64,000 nucleotides of DNA, taken from positions 86,336 through 150,335 of the forward strand of contig JBBQXK010000003.1 in NCBI GenBank assembly GCA_038209775.1, given 5' to 3'. The stretch is from JBBQXK01 sp038209775. GTDB lineage: Bacteria; Pseudomonadota; Alphaproteobacteria; Rhodobacterales; Rhodobacteraceae. The position numbers were made by a program, and so were the translations under genes. Shown here piece after piece: positions 40,246 through 48,000 of the stretch (position 1 is the stretch's first letter; each line of letters begins with the position of its first letter). Under the pieces are notes generated by a model that saw only the letters and a program-made list of their open reading frames with translations, was not told the origin of the DNA and did no database searches.

Positions 40246-40883
40246 CGATGGCGCGGAAGGGGCTTTTGCTGATCTTGTCGTCGCCTTCGGGGGCGGGCAA
40301 ATCGACGCTGGCGCGGATGCTGATGGACTGGGATCCGACGATGGCCTTTTCGGTATCGGCCACCACCCGCGCGCCCCGCCCGGGTGAGGTTGACGGGCGC
40401 GAGTACGTGTTTTGCACGCGCCCGGCGTTCGAAGCGATGGTGGCGGCGGATCAGATGCTGGAACATGCCGAGGTGTTCGGCAACCTTTACGGCAGCCCCC
40501 GCGCGCCGGTCGAGGCCGCAATGGCGGCGGGACGCGATACCCTGTTCGACATCGACTGGCAGGGCGGCCAGCAAATCCGGTCATCGGCCCTTGGGCGCGA
40601 TGTGGTATCGGTGTTCGTGCTGCCGCCGTCGATTGGCGAACTGGAGCGGCGCCTGCGGGGCCGGGGCCAGGATGACGAGGCGGTGATTGCCGGGCGCATG
40701 GCAAAAAGCCGCGACGAGATCAGCCATTGGGCGGAATATGACTATGTCCTCGTGAATACCGATCTTGACCTTACATTCAGTACCTTGCGCACCATTCTTG
40801 AAGCTGAGCGTGAACGCCGCGACCGCCAGCCCGACCTGCCAGACCTTGTGCGCGCCCTGAACCGGGAGTTTGAAGACCGATGA
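40242..40883 (+). CDS. gmk: Guanylate kinase
   Basis: A 213-residue nucleoside monophosphate kinase converting GMP and ATP to GDP and ADP. The P-loop is LSSPSGAGKSTLARML. The GMP-binding segment is FSVSATTRAPRPGEVDGREY, followed by HAEVFGNLYGSP and the metal region FDIDWQGGQQI. RMAKSRDEISHWAEYDYVLVN gives the lid and C-terminal contacts. ATG 40242 forms an ATGA overlap with yicC. A second ATG at 40248 is an equal alternative. It is followed by the gamma carbonic anhydrase gene with another ATGA overlap. Confidence 0.95.
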   Translation: MTMARKGLLLILSSPSGAGKSTLARMLMDWDPTMAFSVSATTRAPRPGEVDGREYVFCTRPAFEAMVAADQMLEHAEVFGNLYGSPRAPVEAAMAAGRDTLFDIDWQGGQQIRSSALGRDVVSVFVLPPSIGELERRLRGRGQDDEAVIAGRMAKSRDEISHWAEYDYVLVNTDLDLTFSTLRTILEAERERRDRQPDLPDLVRALNREFEDR

Positions 40884-41401
40884 TCTATGCGCTGGACGAT
40901 ATCCTGCCGGTGATCGACCCCGAGGCCTGGGTTGCCGACGACGCGAACCTGATCGGGCGCGTGGTGATCGGGGCGATGGCCTCGGTCTGGTTCGGGGCCA
41001 CGTTGCGCGGCGACAACGAGGAAATCCGCGTGGGTGCCGGGTCGAACGTGCAGGAAAACAGCGTGTTGCATACCGACATCGGGTATCCGCTGACCATCGG
41101 GGCCAACTGTACCATCGGGCACCACGCGATGCTGCATGGCTGCATCATCGGTGACGGCACGTTGATCGGGATGGGGGCCACGGTGCTGAACGGGGCCAGG
41201 ATCGGCAAGGGCTGTCTGATCGGCGCCTGCGCGCTGATCACCGAGGGGAAAGAGATCCCTGACGGGTCTTTGGTGATGGGGTCACCGGGCAGGGTTGTAA
41301 GGAGGCTGGACGCCACGGCGCAGGCGAAATTGCTGGCGTCAGCGGCAGGCTATCAGGCGAATGCGCGGCGGTTCCGCGCCGGGCTTCGGAGTGTGAGATG
41401 A
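40880..41401 (+). CDS. Gamma carbonic anhydrase-like hexapeptide-repeat protein
   Basis: A 173-residue left-handed beta-helix protein. The hexapeptide rungs run from residue 25 to 130. The three zinc histidines of gamma carbonic anhydrases appear in VLHTDIGYPLTIG and GHHAMLHGC, followed by GMGATVLNGARIGKGCLIGA and VMGSPGRVVRRL. This is the YrdA/PaaY pattern, more like carbonic anhydrases than like the NeuD sugar acyltransferases that accompany neuB in other clusters. It overlaps gmk and the NeuB-like gene by ATGA on both sides. True carbonic anhydrase activity is not certain in this subgroup. Confidence 0.88.
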   Translation: MIYALDDILPVIDPEAWVADDANLIGRVVIGAMASVWFGATLRGDNEEIRVGAGSNVQENSVLHTDIGYPLTIGANCTIGHHAMLHGCIIGDGTLIGMGATVLNGARIGKGCLIGACALITEGKEIPDGSLVMGSPGRVVRRLDATAQAKLLASAAGYQANARRFRAGLRSVR

Positions 41402-42426
41402 ACATTGCAGGACGCGAGATCGGGCTGGGCCATGCCCCCTTGGTGATTGCCGAGATCGGCATCAATCATGGCGGGTCACTGGACGTGGCGAAAGAGATGG
41501 TGCGGCTGGCCGCCGGGGCCGGGTGCGAGATGATCAAGCACCAGACCCACATCATCGAAGACGAGATGACGGACGAGGCGAAGTCGATCTTTCCGCCCAA
41601 TGCCGATGTGTCGATCTGGCATGTGATGGAACGCTGCGCGCTGAGCCTGCCCGAAGAGGCGGAACTGAAGCGGTACACCGAATCGCTGGGGATGATCTGG
41701 ATTTCCACGCCGTTTTCGCGGGCGGCGGCGGATTTCCTCGAAACCCTCGACGTGCCCGCCTACAAGATCGGCAGTGGCGAGGCTGACAACCTGCCGCTGA
41801 TCCGCCACATCGCCCGCAAGGGCAAGCCGGTGATCCTGTCGACGGGGATGCAGACCATCGACACCATACGGCGCAGCGTGGCCATTCTGGACGAGGCGGG
41901 GATTGAGTATGCGCTGCTGGAATGCACGAACCTTTACCCCTCGCCGCCCGAAATTGTGTCGCTGCAAGGCGTGACTGACCTTCGCCATGCCTTTCCGCGC
42001 GCCGTCGTCGGGTTCTCGGATCACTCCATCGGCCCCGAGATGGCACTGGCAAGCGTAGCTCTGGGGGCCTGTATCCTTGAGCGGCACTACACCGACACGC
42101 GGTATCGGCGCGGCCCCGACATCATCAACTCGATGGACCCGGCCGAGTTGCGTTTTCTGATCGACCGTAGCCGCGAGATCCACACAGCGCTGCACAACCC
42201 CAAACGCCGGACCGAAGCCGAGGAACCCGTCTATCGTTTTGCCCGTGCATCGGTCGTGGCCGACCGCGATCTGGCCGAGGGCCATGTGATCGCCGAGGCG
42301 GACATCTGGGCGCGCCGCCCGGGGTCGGGCGAGATTGCGGGCTATGAGTTTGATCGGGTGTTGGGAATGCGGCTGACGCGGGCGGTCAGGCGGAACACGC
42401 AACTGAAGTGGAGCGACCTCGCGTGA
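41398..42426 (+). CDS. NeuB-like nonulosonic (sialic) acid synthase
   Basis: A 342-residue synthase that would condense phosphoenolpyruvate with a hexosamine to make a nine-carbon nonulosonic acid. The TIM-barrel part has IAEIGINHGGSLDVAKEM, HQTHIIEDEM, FSRAAADFLE, AYKIGSGEADNLPLI, LSTGMQTID, ECTNLYPSP and VGFSDHSIGPEMALASVALG. Metal and acid residues occur in ILERHYTDTRYRRGPDI, where NeuB of E. coli has EKHFTLD. The C-terminal ~65 residues form the SAF antifreeze-like domain (RRTEAEEPVYRFARASVVAD). Whether the product is sialic, legionaminic or pseudaminic acid cannot be told. It is coupled to the carbonic anhydrase-like and GT25 genes. Confidence 0.85.
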   Translation: MNIAGREIGLGHAPLVIAEIGINHGGSLDVAKEMVRLAAGAGCEMIKHQTHIIEDEMTDEAKSIFPPNADVSIWHVMERCALSLPEEAELKRYTESLGMIWISTPFSRAAADFLETLDVPAYKIGSGEADNLPLIRHIARKGKPVILSTGMQTIDTIRRSVAILDEAGIEYALLECTNLYPSPPEIVSLQGVTDLRHAFPRAVVGFSDHSIGPEMALASVALGACILERHYTDTRYRRGPDIINSMDPAELRFLIDRSREIHTALHNPKRRTEAEEPVYRFARASVVADRDLAEGHVIAEADIWARRPGSGEIAGYEFDRVLGMRLTRAVRRNTQLKWSDLA

Positions 42427-43211
42427 CAGCCGACCCCGGCATTCCCGCCTGGCTGATCAACCTGCCGCGCGCAACCGGGCGGCTGGCTACCATGCAGGCG
42501 CGCTTGCGGGGCATCGGTCTGGATTACACGCTGTTTCCGGGCGTCGATGGCCGGGCCGAAGCGGACCGGCTGGCCCGCAACATCGACATCCCCGCATTCG
42601 AGCGCAACATGGGGCGCAAGATGCTGTGGGGCGGCATGGGGTGCTATCATTCGCATCTGGGGGTGTGGCAGGCGTTTCTGGCCACGGGTGCACCCGTGGC
42701 GCTGGTGCTGGAGGATGACGTGATCTTTCACGACGATTTTCTGGATGCGGTGCGGATCGGGGTGCGTGGAGTGGCCCACTGGGATTTCCTCAAACTCAAC
42801 TGCATCCGTGCGAAGTTGCCTATACGGCAGGGTAAGCTCGGGCGCTATGACCTCAACGCCTATATCGGTCCCGCCACCGGCACCGGCGCTTATCTCATCA
42901 CCCGCGCCACCGCAGCACGTCTGTTGCCCGCGATGCGCCATGTGACACGGGCGACGGATCACGAGATCAATCGCTTTTTCCGCCACGATTTCCGCCTGCT
43001 GGGGCTGGAGCCGTTCCCGAGCCACCCCGAGCCGAACAATGTCAGCCTTATCACCGGCACCAACAACGGCGACGTGGTGAAACTCAAAGGGTTGGCGCGG
43101 TTGCCCTATTACGGGTTGAAGGCGGGGAATTATCTGCGCCGGGCGGCGTGGCTGGCGCGAAAGGGCATGCTGCTGCCCCGCAGCACACAGTTGCCGGAGA
43201 AGAGGGCATGA
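42423..43211 (+). CDS. Glycosyltransferase family 25 (LPS type)
   Basis: A 262-residue GT25 protein. IPAWLINLPRATGRLATMQA, DYTLFPGVDGR, MGCYHSHLGVWQAFLATGAP and ALVLEDDVIFHDDFLDAV are the family signatures. The EDD holds the metal/sugar-nucleotide site. GTGAYLITRATAARLLPAM is also typical. GT25 enzymes add galactose or related sugars to lipooligosaccharide at the inner-membrane face. GTG 42423 overlaps the stop of the NeuB-like gene (GTGA), and its own stop overlaps the next gene by ATGA. Confidence 0.88.
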   Translation: MTADPGIPAWLINLPRATGRLATMQARLRGIGLDYTLFPGVDGRAEADRLARNIDIPAFERNMGRKMLWGGMGCYHSHLGVWQAFLATGAPVALVLEDDVIFHDDFLDAVRIGVRGVAHWDFLKLNCIRAKLPIRQGKLGRYDLNAYIGPATGTGAYLITRATAARLLPAMRHVTRATDHEINRFFRHDFRLLGLEPFPSHPEPNNVSLITGTNNGDVVKLKGLARLPYYGLKAGNYLRRAAWLARKGMLLPRSTQLPEKRA

Positions 43212-44677
43212 CGATCCGGCTGGCGGTAGACGGGCGGGGCGAACACCGGCGCGCGTTCCTTGACCGGATGGTTGCGCGGTCGGCGGGGCGGGTCGAGATT
43301 GCGTTCCATACGGGCGAGCCTGTGGCCGACATTTTCGGCCCCGACCTCAACCGCCTGCGCCCCGACCGCAACGGTGGTTTGCCGATGCATGACTTCCGGC
43401 TGCGGGGGGCGGACCTGCCGTTGCTGGCCCAACCCGAATTTCGCACGATGGTCGAGACGGCGGTGGACCAACTGCACCGGACAGCACCCACCTATCGCTA
43501 TCGGTCGCACAACATCCAGAACCTGCAGGATTATCTGGATACCTATCACATTCTGGCCGAAGCGATGGCGCAGAAACTGCTGGAAACCCGCGCCACGCAT
43601 GCGCTGTTCATGAACGTCCCACACGTCGGCTATGACACGATCCTGTATCACGTCGCGCAGGCGATGGGGCTGCATGTGACCGTCCTGAGCCAGACGATCT
43701 TTTCCAACCAGTTCTTTTCCATGCGGCGGATCGAGGATCAGGGGCTGTTCAACCCGTCAGGCATCACCGCACCACCGATGCCGATTGAGCGCGGGTCGGC
43801 GCCCGAGTTGTTCTATATGGACCCCCGCTGGCAAAAGGAATCGCCGCGCGGCCGGATCGGCGCGCGGGCTGTCGCCAGTTTTCTGCGCCATGTCGCGCTG
43901 CGCAGGCCGCTAAGCCTGCTGAACCCGGCGTACATGGTCAGCACCCTGCGTCGCATCGCGCGCATCTACGGCACCCTGCCGGACTGGCGCGACCCCTTTG
44001 CGCGGTTCTTTCACGACAACGAACTGGCGTATTTCGAGCATCTGGCCGATCACGAGACGGCTGATTTCGATCTGGACCGGCCGTTTGTCTATGTGCCGCT
44101 GCACAACCAGCCGGAACTGTCGACCTCGGCCCTGGGTGGCATCTGGCGCGACCAGTTGCTGCTGATCGAGGCGCTTGCGGCCGACCTGCCCGAAGGCTGG
44201 GCGATCTATGTCAAGGAGAACCCGCGTCAGGGGGCCTATGCGCGCGGGCCGATGTTCTTTCACCGGCTGAAGCGGATCAAGGGTGTCACGCTGTTGCCGT
44301 CGGCGGCGAACACGCATGAATTGTCGCGGCGCGCCCGGTTCACCGCGACGGTGTCGGGCACTGCGGGGTGGGAGGCGCTGCGCACGGGGCGTCCCGCCGT
44401 GGTGTTCGGCGCGGCGTGGTACCGGTCGCTGCCGGGGGTGGTGCTGTGGCAAAGCGGGCTCGACTTCGAGGCCATCGCGGGCATGACCTTAGACCACGCG
44501 GATCTCGAGGCTGCCGCCGGTGCGCTGCTGTCGCGCTGCCACGACGGTGTGCTGGAGACGATCTATACCCGCATCGTGGAGGGCTATGACCGCGAAGCCA
44601 ATACCGAACGGGTCAGCGAAACCATGCTGGGCCTTGTCGAGGGGCGCATCAGCCCCACCTTCGGGGAACCCGCATGA
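43208..44677 (+). CDS. Capsule polysaccharide biosynthesis-type glycosyltransferase
   Basis: A 489-residue protein without membrane segments. The C-terminal third, with YVKENPRQG, VTLLPSAANTHELSRRARF, TVSGTAGWEALRTGRPAVVF and GAAWY, matches capsule synthesis proteins of the KpsS/KpsC type, several of which are beta-Kdo transferases that build a capsule linker. The N-terminal half is less familiar (DLNRLRPDRNGGLPMHDFRL, SHNIQNLQDYLDTYHILAEA). A role transferring an acidic sugar in capsule or LPS synthesis is likely, but the exact sugar is unknown. It is coupled by ATGA overlaps on both sides. Confidence 0.75.
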   Translation: MTIRLAVDGRGEHRRAFLDRMVARSAGRVEIAFHTGEPVADIFGPDLNRLRPDRNGGLPMHDFRLRGADLPLLAQPEFRTMVETAVDQLHRTAPTYRYRSHNIQNLQDYLDTYHILAEAMAQKLLETRATHALFMNVPHVGYDTILYHVAQAMGLHVTVLSQTIFSNQFFSMRRIEDQGLFNPSGITAPPMPIERGSAPELFYMDPRWQKESPRGRIGARAVASFLRHVALRRPLSLLNPAYMVSTLRRIARIYGTLPDWRDPFARFFHDNELAYFEHLADHETADFDLDRPFVYVPLHNQPELSTSALGGIWRDQLLLIEALAADLPEGWAIYVKENPRQGAYARGPMFFHRLKRIKGVTLLPSAANTHELSRRARFTATVSGTAGWEALRTGRPAVVFGAAWYRSLPGVVLWQSGLDFEAIAGMTLDHADLEAAAGALLSRCHDGVLETIYTRIVEGYDREANTERVSETMLGLVEGRISPTFGEPA

Positions 44678-45453
44678 CCGACCGCTTTATCCTGTGCATG
44701 AAATGGGGCCGCGCGTTTGTGCCCGATTATGTGAATGTTCTGCACAGCGCGTGTCGCCGGGCGATGGCCGCGCCGTTCCGGTTCATCTGCCTGACGGATG
44801 ACGGCGCGGGGCTGGACCCGCAGATCGAAACGCTGCCGATCCCCGATCTGGGGCTGGCGGAAGCCGACTGGTTCCGGCCCGGTGTATGGCCCAAGATCGC
44901 GCTGTTCGACCGGCATTTCCATGGGTTGCGGGGCAGGGCGCTGTTCGTCGATCTGGACATGGTCATCGTGCGGGGGCTGGACGATTTCTTTGCCATGGAC
45001 GGCACCGTGATCGGCACCGACGCAGGGCCCGGCTGGGGTCGCAAGGGGCCGCCCCATCCGCCCGAGTTCGGGTCGATGATCTTTGCCTATGATCTGGGGG
45101 GTGTGCCCGAGATTGCCGAAACCTTCCGCGCCGACCCTGCCGCGACCTGGACGCGGTTCCGTCAGGAACAGCAGTATGTCCACCATATGGTGCCCGGCGC
45201 CCGGTTCTGGCCTGCGCCCTGGGTCATCAGCTTCAAACGCGCGTTGCGCCGGCCGATCGGGCTGGACCTTGTGCTGCCACCGCACGCACCCCCGCCTGAC
45301 GCACGGGTTGTGGCGTTTCATGGCCAGCCCCGCCCGTCCGATCTGATGCAGCCCGGCCTGCGGTTCTGGGACCGCTTTCCCCACATGGGCAACGGCCCGG
45401 TGCCCTGGCTGGTGGATTACTGGCGCGACAACGGCGGGCGGCCGCTGACCTGA
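44674..45453 (+). CDS. Glycosyltransferase with DxD motif (GT8-like)
   Basis: A 259-residue protein: ILCMKWGRAFVPDYVNVLHS, FRFICLTDDGAGLDP, WPKIALFDRHFHGLRGRALF and FVDLDMVIVRGLDDFF, where DLD is the DxD metal motif. EFGSMIFAYDLG and ARVVAFHGQPRPSDLM (a C-terminal HG) also fit GT-A enzymes of the GT8/GT-capsule group. The donor and acceptor are unknown. The ATG overlaps the previous stop (ATGA). It is followed after 66 bases by the NeuC-like gene. Confidence 0.8.
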   Translation: MTDRFILCMKWGRAFVPDYVNVLHSACRRAMAAPFRFICLTDDGAGLDPQIETLPIPDLGLAEADWFRPGVWPKIALFDRHFHGLRGRALFVDLDMVIVRGLDDFFAMDGTVIGTDAGPGWGRKGPPHPPEFGSMIFAYDLGGVPEIAETFRADPAATWTRFRQEQQYVHHMVPGARFWPAPWVISFKRALRRPIGLDLVLPPHAPPPDARVVAFHGQPRPSDLMQPGLRFWDRFPHMGNGPVPWLVDYWRDNGGRPLT

Positions 45454-45519
45454 CCCCGGCAGTTGCGGCAGGCCACCGATCCGGCTATCCCCGTCTGGCA
45501 CCCCGAAATGGCCCGACCG

Positions 45520-46641
45520 ATGACCCGCAGCCTTCTGTTCCTTACCGGCACCCGCGCCGATTTCGGCAAGCTGGAACCCCTGGCCGTCGCCGCCCGCGAG
45601 GCAGGCATGCGGGTGGGCTTCTTTGTGACCGGCATGCACATGCTGGACCGCTACGGCCTGACCAAGCACGAGGTCCACCGTATGGAGGGCGTCGCGGTGC
45701 ATGAGTTTCTGAACCAGCGCCCGGGTGATGCGCAGGATATCGTGCTGGCCAAGACCGTCATCGGCTTTTCCGACTATATCACCGAACACCGCCCCGACCT
45801 GATCGTGACCCACGGCGACCGGATCGAGGCGCTGGCCGGTACGCTGGTGGCCGCGACGAACTACATCCGCTCGGCCCATGTCGAGGGCGGCGAGGTGTCG
45901 GGCACCATCGACGAGGTGTTCCGCCACTGCAACACCAAGCTGGCCTTTGCGCATTTCGTGTCGTCGGACACTGCCGCCGCCCGCGTGCGGGCCTTGGGGG
46001 AACCTTCTGCGGCGATCCACGTCATCGGCTCGCCCGAACTGGATTTCCACGCGCAGGCCTCGGGCGTGACGTTGGACGAAGTCCGGGCGCGCTACGGGAT
46101 TTCCTTTGCCGACTATGGGATTGCCGTCTTCCATCCGGTGACGTCCGAGGCCGCCACGATGGGGGCACAGGCCAAGGCCCTGTTCGGTGCCATGGCCGAC
46201 AGCGGGCGGTCCTTTGTGGTGATCGCACCCAACAACGACCCGGGGTCGGCAGCGATCTTTGCGGTGCTGGAAGGGCTGCCGAAACATCAGTTCCGGGTGC
46301 TGCCGTCGATGCGGTTCGCGCATTTCTCGGAACTGATGAAGCACGCGGCCTGCATGATCGGCAACTCCTCGGCAGGCGTGCGCGAGGCGCCGTTTCTGGG
46401 GGTGCCGTCCTTGGATGTGGGATCGCGGCAGAACGGGCGGTCGGATGCGCCGTCGATCCGCAGTTGTGCCGCGACCGACCGCGCCGCTGTTCTGGCGTTC
46501 CTGAAGGACGACTGGGGCGGCACATGGCCGCGCCACACCGGGTTTGGCGAGGGGCGGGCGGCGGACAGGTTTGTGGCAGTCTTGCGGGATGAGGGCTTCT
46601 GGGCGCGCGGGCTGCAAAAAGAGTTCCGCGATATTGGATAG
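45520..46641 (+). CDS. NeuC-like hydrolysing UDP-GlcNAc 2-epimerase
   Basis: A 373-residue GT-B-fold epimerase. It begins LLFLTGTRADFGKLEPLAVA like NeuC and continues HMLDRYGLTKHEVHRM, LIVTHGDRIEALAGTLVAA, AHVEGGEVSGTIDEVFRHCN, KLAFAHFVSSDTAAARV, VIGSPELD and CMIGNSSAGVREAPFLGVPS. Such enzymes make ManNAc (or 6-deoxy analogues) from UDP-sugars, the substrate for NeuB. Start 45520 matches the NeuC N-terminus, and 45508 is a close alternative. Its presence two genes after the NeuB-like synthase supports a nonulosonic acid pathway in this locus. Confidence 0.85.
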   Translation: MTRSLLFLTGTRADFGKLEPLAVAAREAGMRVGFFVTGMHMLDRYGLTKHEVHRMEGVAVHEFLNQRPGDAQDIVLAKTVIGFSDYITEHRPDLIVTHGDRIEALAGTLVAATNYIRSAHVEGGEVSGTIDEVFRHCNTKLAFAHFVSSDTAAARVRALGEPSAAIHVIGSPELDFHAQASGVTLDEVRARYGISFADYGIAVFHPVTSEAATMGAQAKALFGAMADSGRSFVVIAPNNDPGSAAIFAVLEGLPKHQFRVLPSMRFAHFSELMKHAACMIGNSSAGVREAPFLGVPSLDVGSRQNGRSDAPSIRSCAATDRAAVLAFLKDDWGGTWPRHTGFGEGRAADRFVAVLRDEGFWARGLQKEFRDIG

Positions 46642-46693
46642 GGTGGGTGGCACGGGTTCATGCGGCACAGCGCCCGCCGGGTTTGTTACAAGC

Positions 46694-46745
46694 GGGGGGC
46701 TTCGCGCCGCCTGCACCCCCCGCGGGATGTTTGTGTCAAGATGAA
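46694..46745 (+). repeat. Dispersed intergenic element, copy D (contains the waaA start)
   Basis: GGGGGG (46694-46699) and CCCCCC (46716-46721) can form a hairpin, followed by CCCCGCGGGATGTTTGTGTC and AAGATGAA (46718-46745). It is the most diverged of the four copies, but the order of hairpin, GGGAT.(C/T)TT, CAA-AGATGAA is kept. The ATG of the element is the ATG used here for waaA. Confidence 0.5.
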
Positions 46746-48000
46746 CGGCAACAAGGTCAGGCCACCGGGGCTGGCGCTGCGCGCCTATCTGGCCGCGTCG
46801 CATCTGATTCCGCTTGTGGCCCCTTGGGTTCTGCGCCGCAGGCTGGCGCAGGGGCGCGAAGACCCGCAGCGCTGGCGGGAAAAGCTGGGTAAGCCGGGGT
46901 TGCCGCGCCCCGAGGGGCGGCTGGTGTGGATGCACGCCGTGGGTCTGGGTGAGGTGATGGCGCTGCGCGGGCTGATTACGGCGATGTCGGGGGCGGGGCG
47001 CGAATTTCTTGTGACCTCGTCGGCGCGGTCCTCGGCGCAGGTGTTCGGCGGCAACCTGCCTGCGCACACGCGCCATCAGTATCTGCCGCTGGATGCGCCC
47101 GGCTATCTGCGCGCGTTCCTTGACCACTGGCAGCCCGACCTTTCGGTCTGGGCCGAACAGGACCTGTGGCCGGGAGCGGTGCTGGCGGCGGACCGTCGCG
47201 GGGTGCCACTGGCCCTGGTGAATGCGCGGATGAATGCGGCGGCCTTTGCGCGGCGGCGGCGGGTGGCGGCGGTGTACCGGGATTTGCTGTCCCGGTTTGC
47301 GCTGATCGCGGCGCAGGACGACGCGACGGCGGCGCATCTGACGGTGCTGGGTGGCCGTGATGTGCAGGTGACGGGGTCGCTCAAGGCCGCAGCGCCACCG
47401 CTGGCGGCTGATCCGCAAGAGGTGGCGCGGATTTCGGGCATGCTTGTCGGGCGGCGCGTCTGGCTGGCGGCCTCGACCCATGCCGGTGACGAAGAGGTGG
47501 CGCTTTTGGCACATCGCGCTGTGATGGCGTCTGATCCCTTGGCATGTCTCATTCTGGTGCCGCGCCTGCCTGCGCGGGCGGCAGAGGTCACGGCGATGGC
47601 GGCGGGTCTCGGGCTGCCGGTGACGCTGCGGTCAACCGGGGCGGACCCGGGGGCGGGGGTGTTCGTTGTCGACCGTTTCGGCGAGTTGGGCCTGTGGTAC
47701 CGGGTGGCGCGGGTGGCATTGGTCGGCGGCGGTTTCGGGATTGGCGGGCACAATCCGTGGGAGGCGGCGCATCTGGGCTGTGCCATCCTGCACGGGCCGG
47801 GGACGGCAAATTTTGCCTCTGATTACAAGGTGCTGGATGACGCGGGCGCAGCGGTGGCGGTGTCCGGTGCCGAAGCGTTGGTCAGCGAAATGAGTGACTC
47901 TGACCTTGATGAAAAGGCCAATCGCGCAAGCACGATCGCCGAACGGGCAACTGCCGGATTAAGGCCGCTGGCGGACGCACTGACAGGGCTGGTGCGGTGA
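46741..48000 (+). CDS. waaA: 3-deoxy-D-manno-octulosonic acid (Kdo) transferase
   Basis: A 419-residue GT-B glycosyltransferase that adds Kdo from CMP-Kdo to lipid A precursor. The family pattern of WaaA/KdtA is present: RLVWMHAVGLGEVMALRGL with the catalytic Glu, SVWAEQDLWPGAVLAA, LVNARMNAAAFARR, VTGSLKAAAPP, WLAASTHAGDEEVALLAH, LVPRLPARAAEV and GGGFGIGGHNPWEAAHLG. It lacks a strong N-terminal transmembrane segment but has an amphipathic one (LALRAYLAASHLIPLVAPWV). The ATG falls inside a copy of a dispersed intergenic element. The next gene encodes a paralogue and overlaps its stop. Confidence 0.87.
   Translation: MNGNKVRPPGLALRAYLAASHLIPLVAPWVLRRRLAQGREDPQRWREKLGKPGLPRPEGRLVWMHAVGLGEVMALRGLITAMSGAGREFLVTSSARSSAQVFGGNLPAHTRHQYLPLDAPGYLRAFLDHWQPDLSVWAEQDLWPGAVLAADRRGVPLALVNARMNAAAFARRRRVAAVYRDLLSRFALIAAQDDATAAHLTVLGGRDVQVTGSLKAAAPPLAADPQEVARISGMLVGRRVWLAASTHAGDEEVALLAHRAVMASDPLACLILVPRLPARAAEVTAMAAGLGLPVTLRSTGADPGAGVFVVDRFGELGLWYRVARVALVGGGFGIGGHNPWEAAHLGCAILHGPGTANFASDYKVLDDAGAAVAVSGAEALVSEMSDSDLDEKANRASTIAERATAGLRPLADALTGLVR

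Noticed and set aside
44584..47514. A 976-codon minus-strand frame opposite the glycosyltransferase and NeuC-like genes
   Set aside because: Arg/Gln/His-rich composition, no domain, and it lies opposite well-conserved genes. High GC content produces such long shadow frames.
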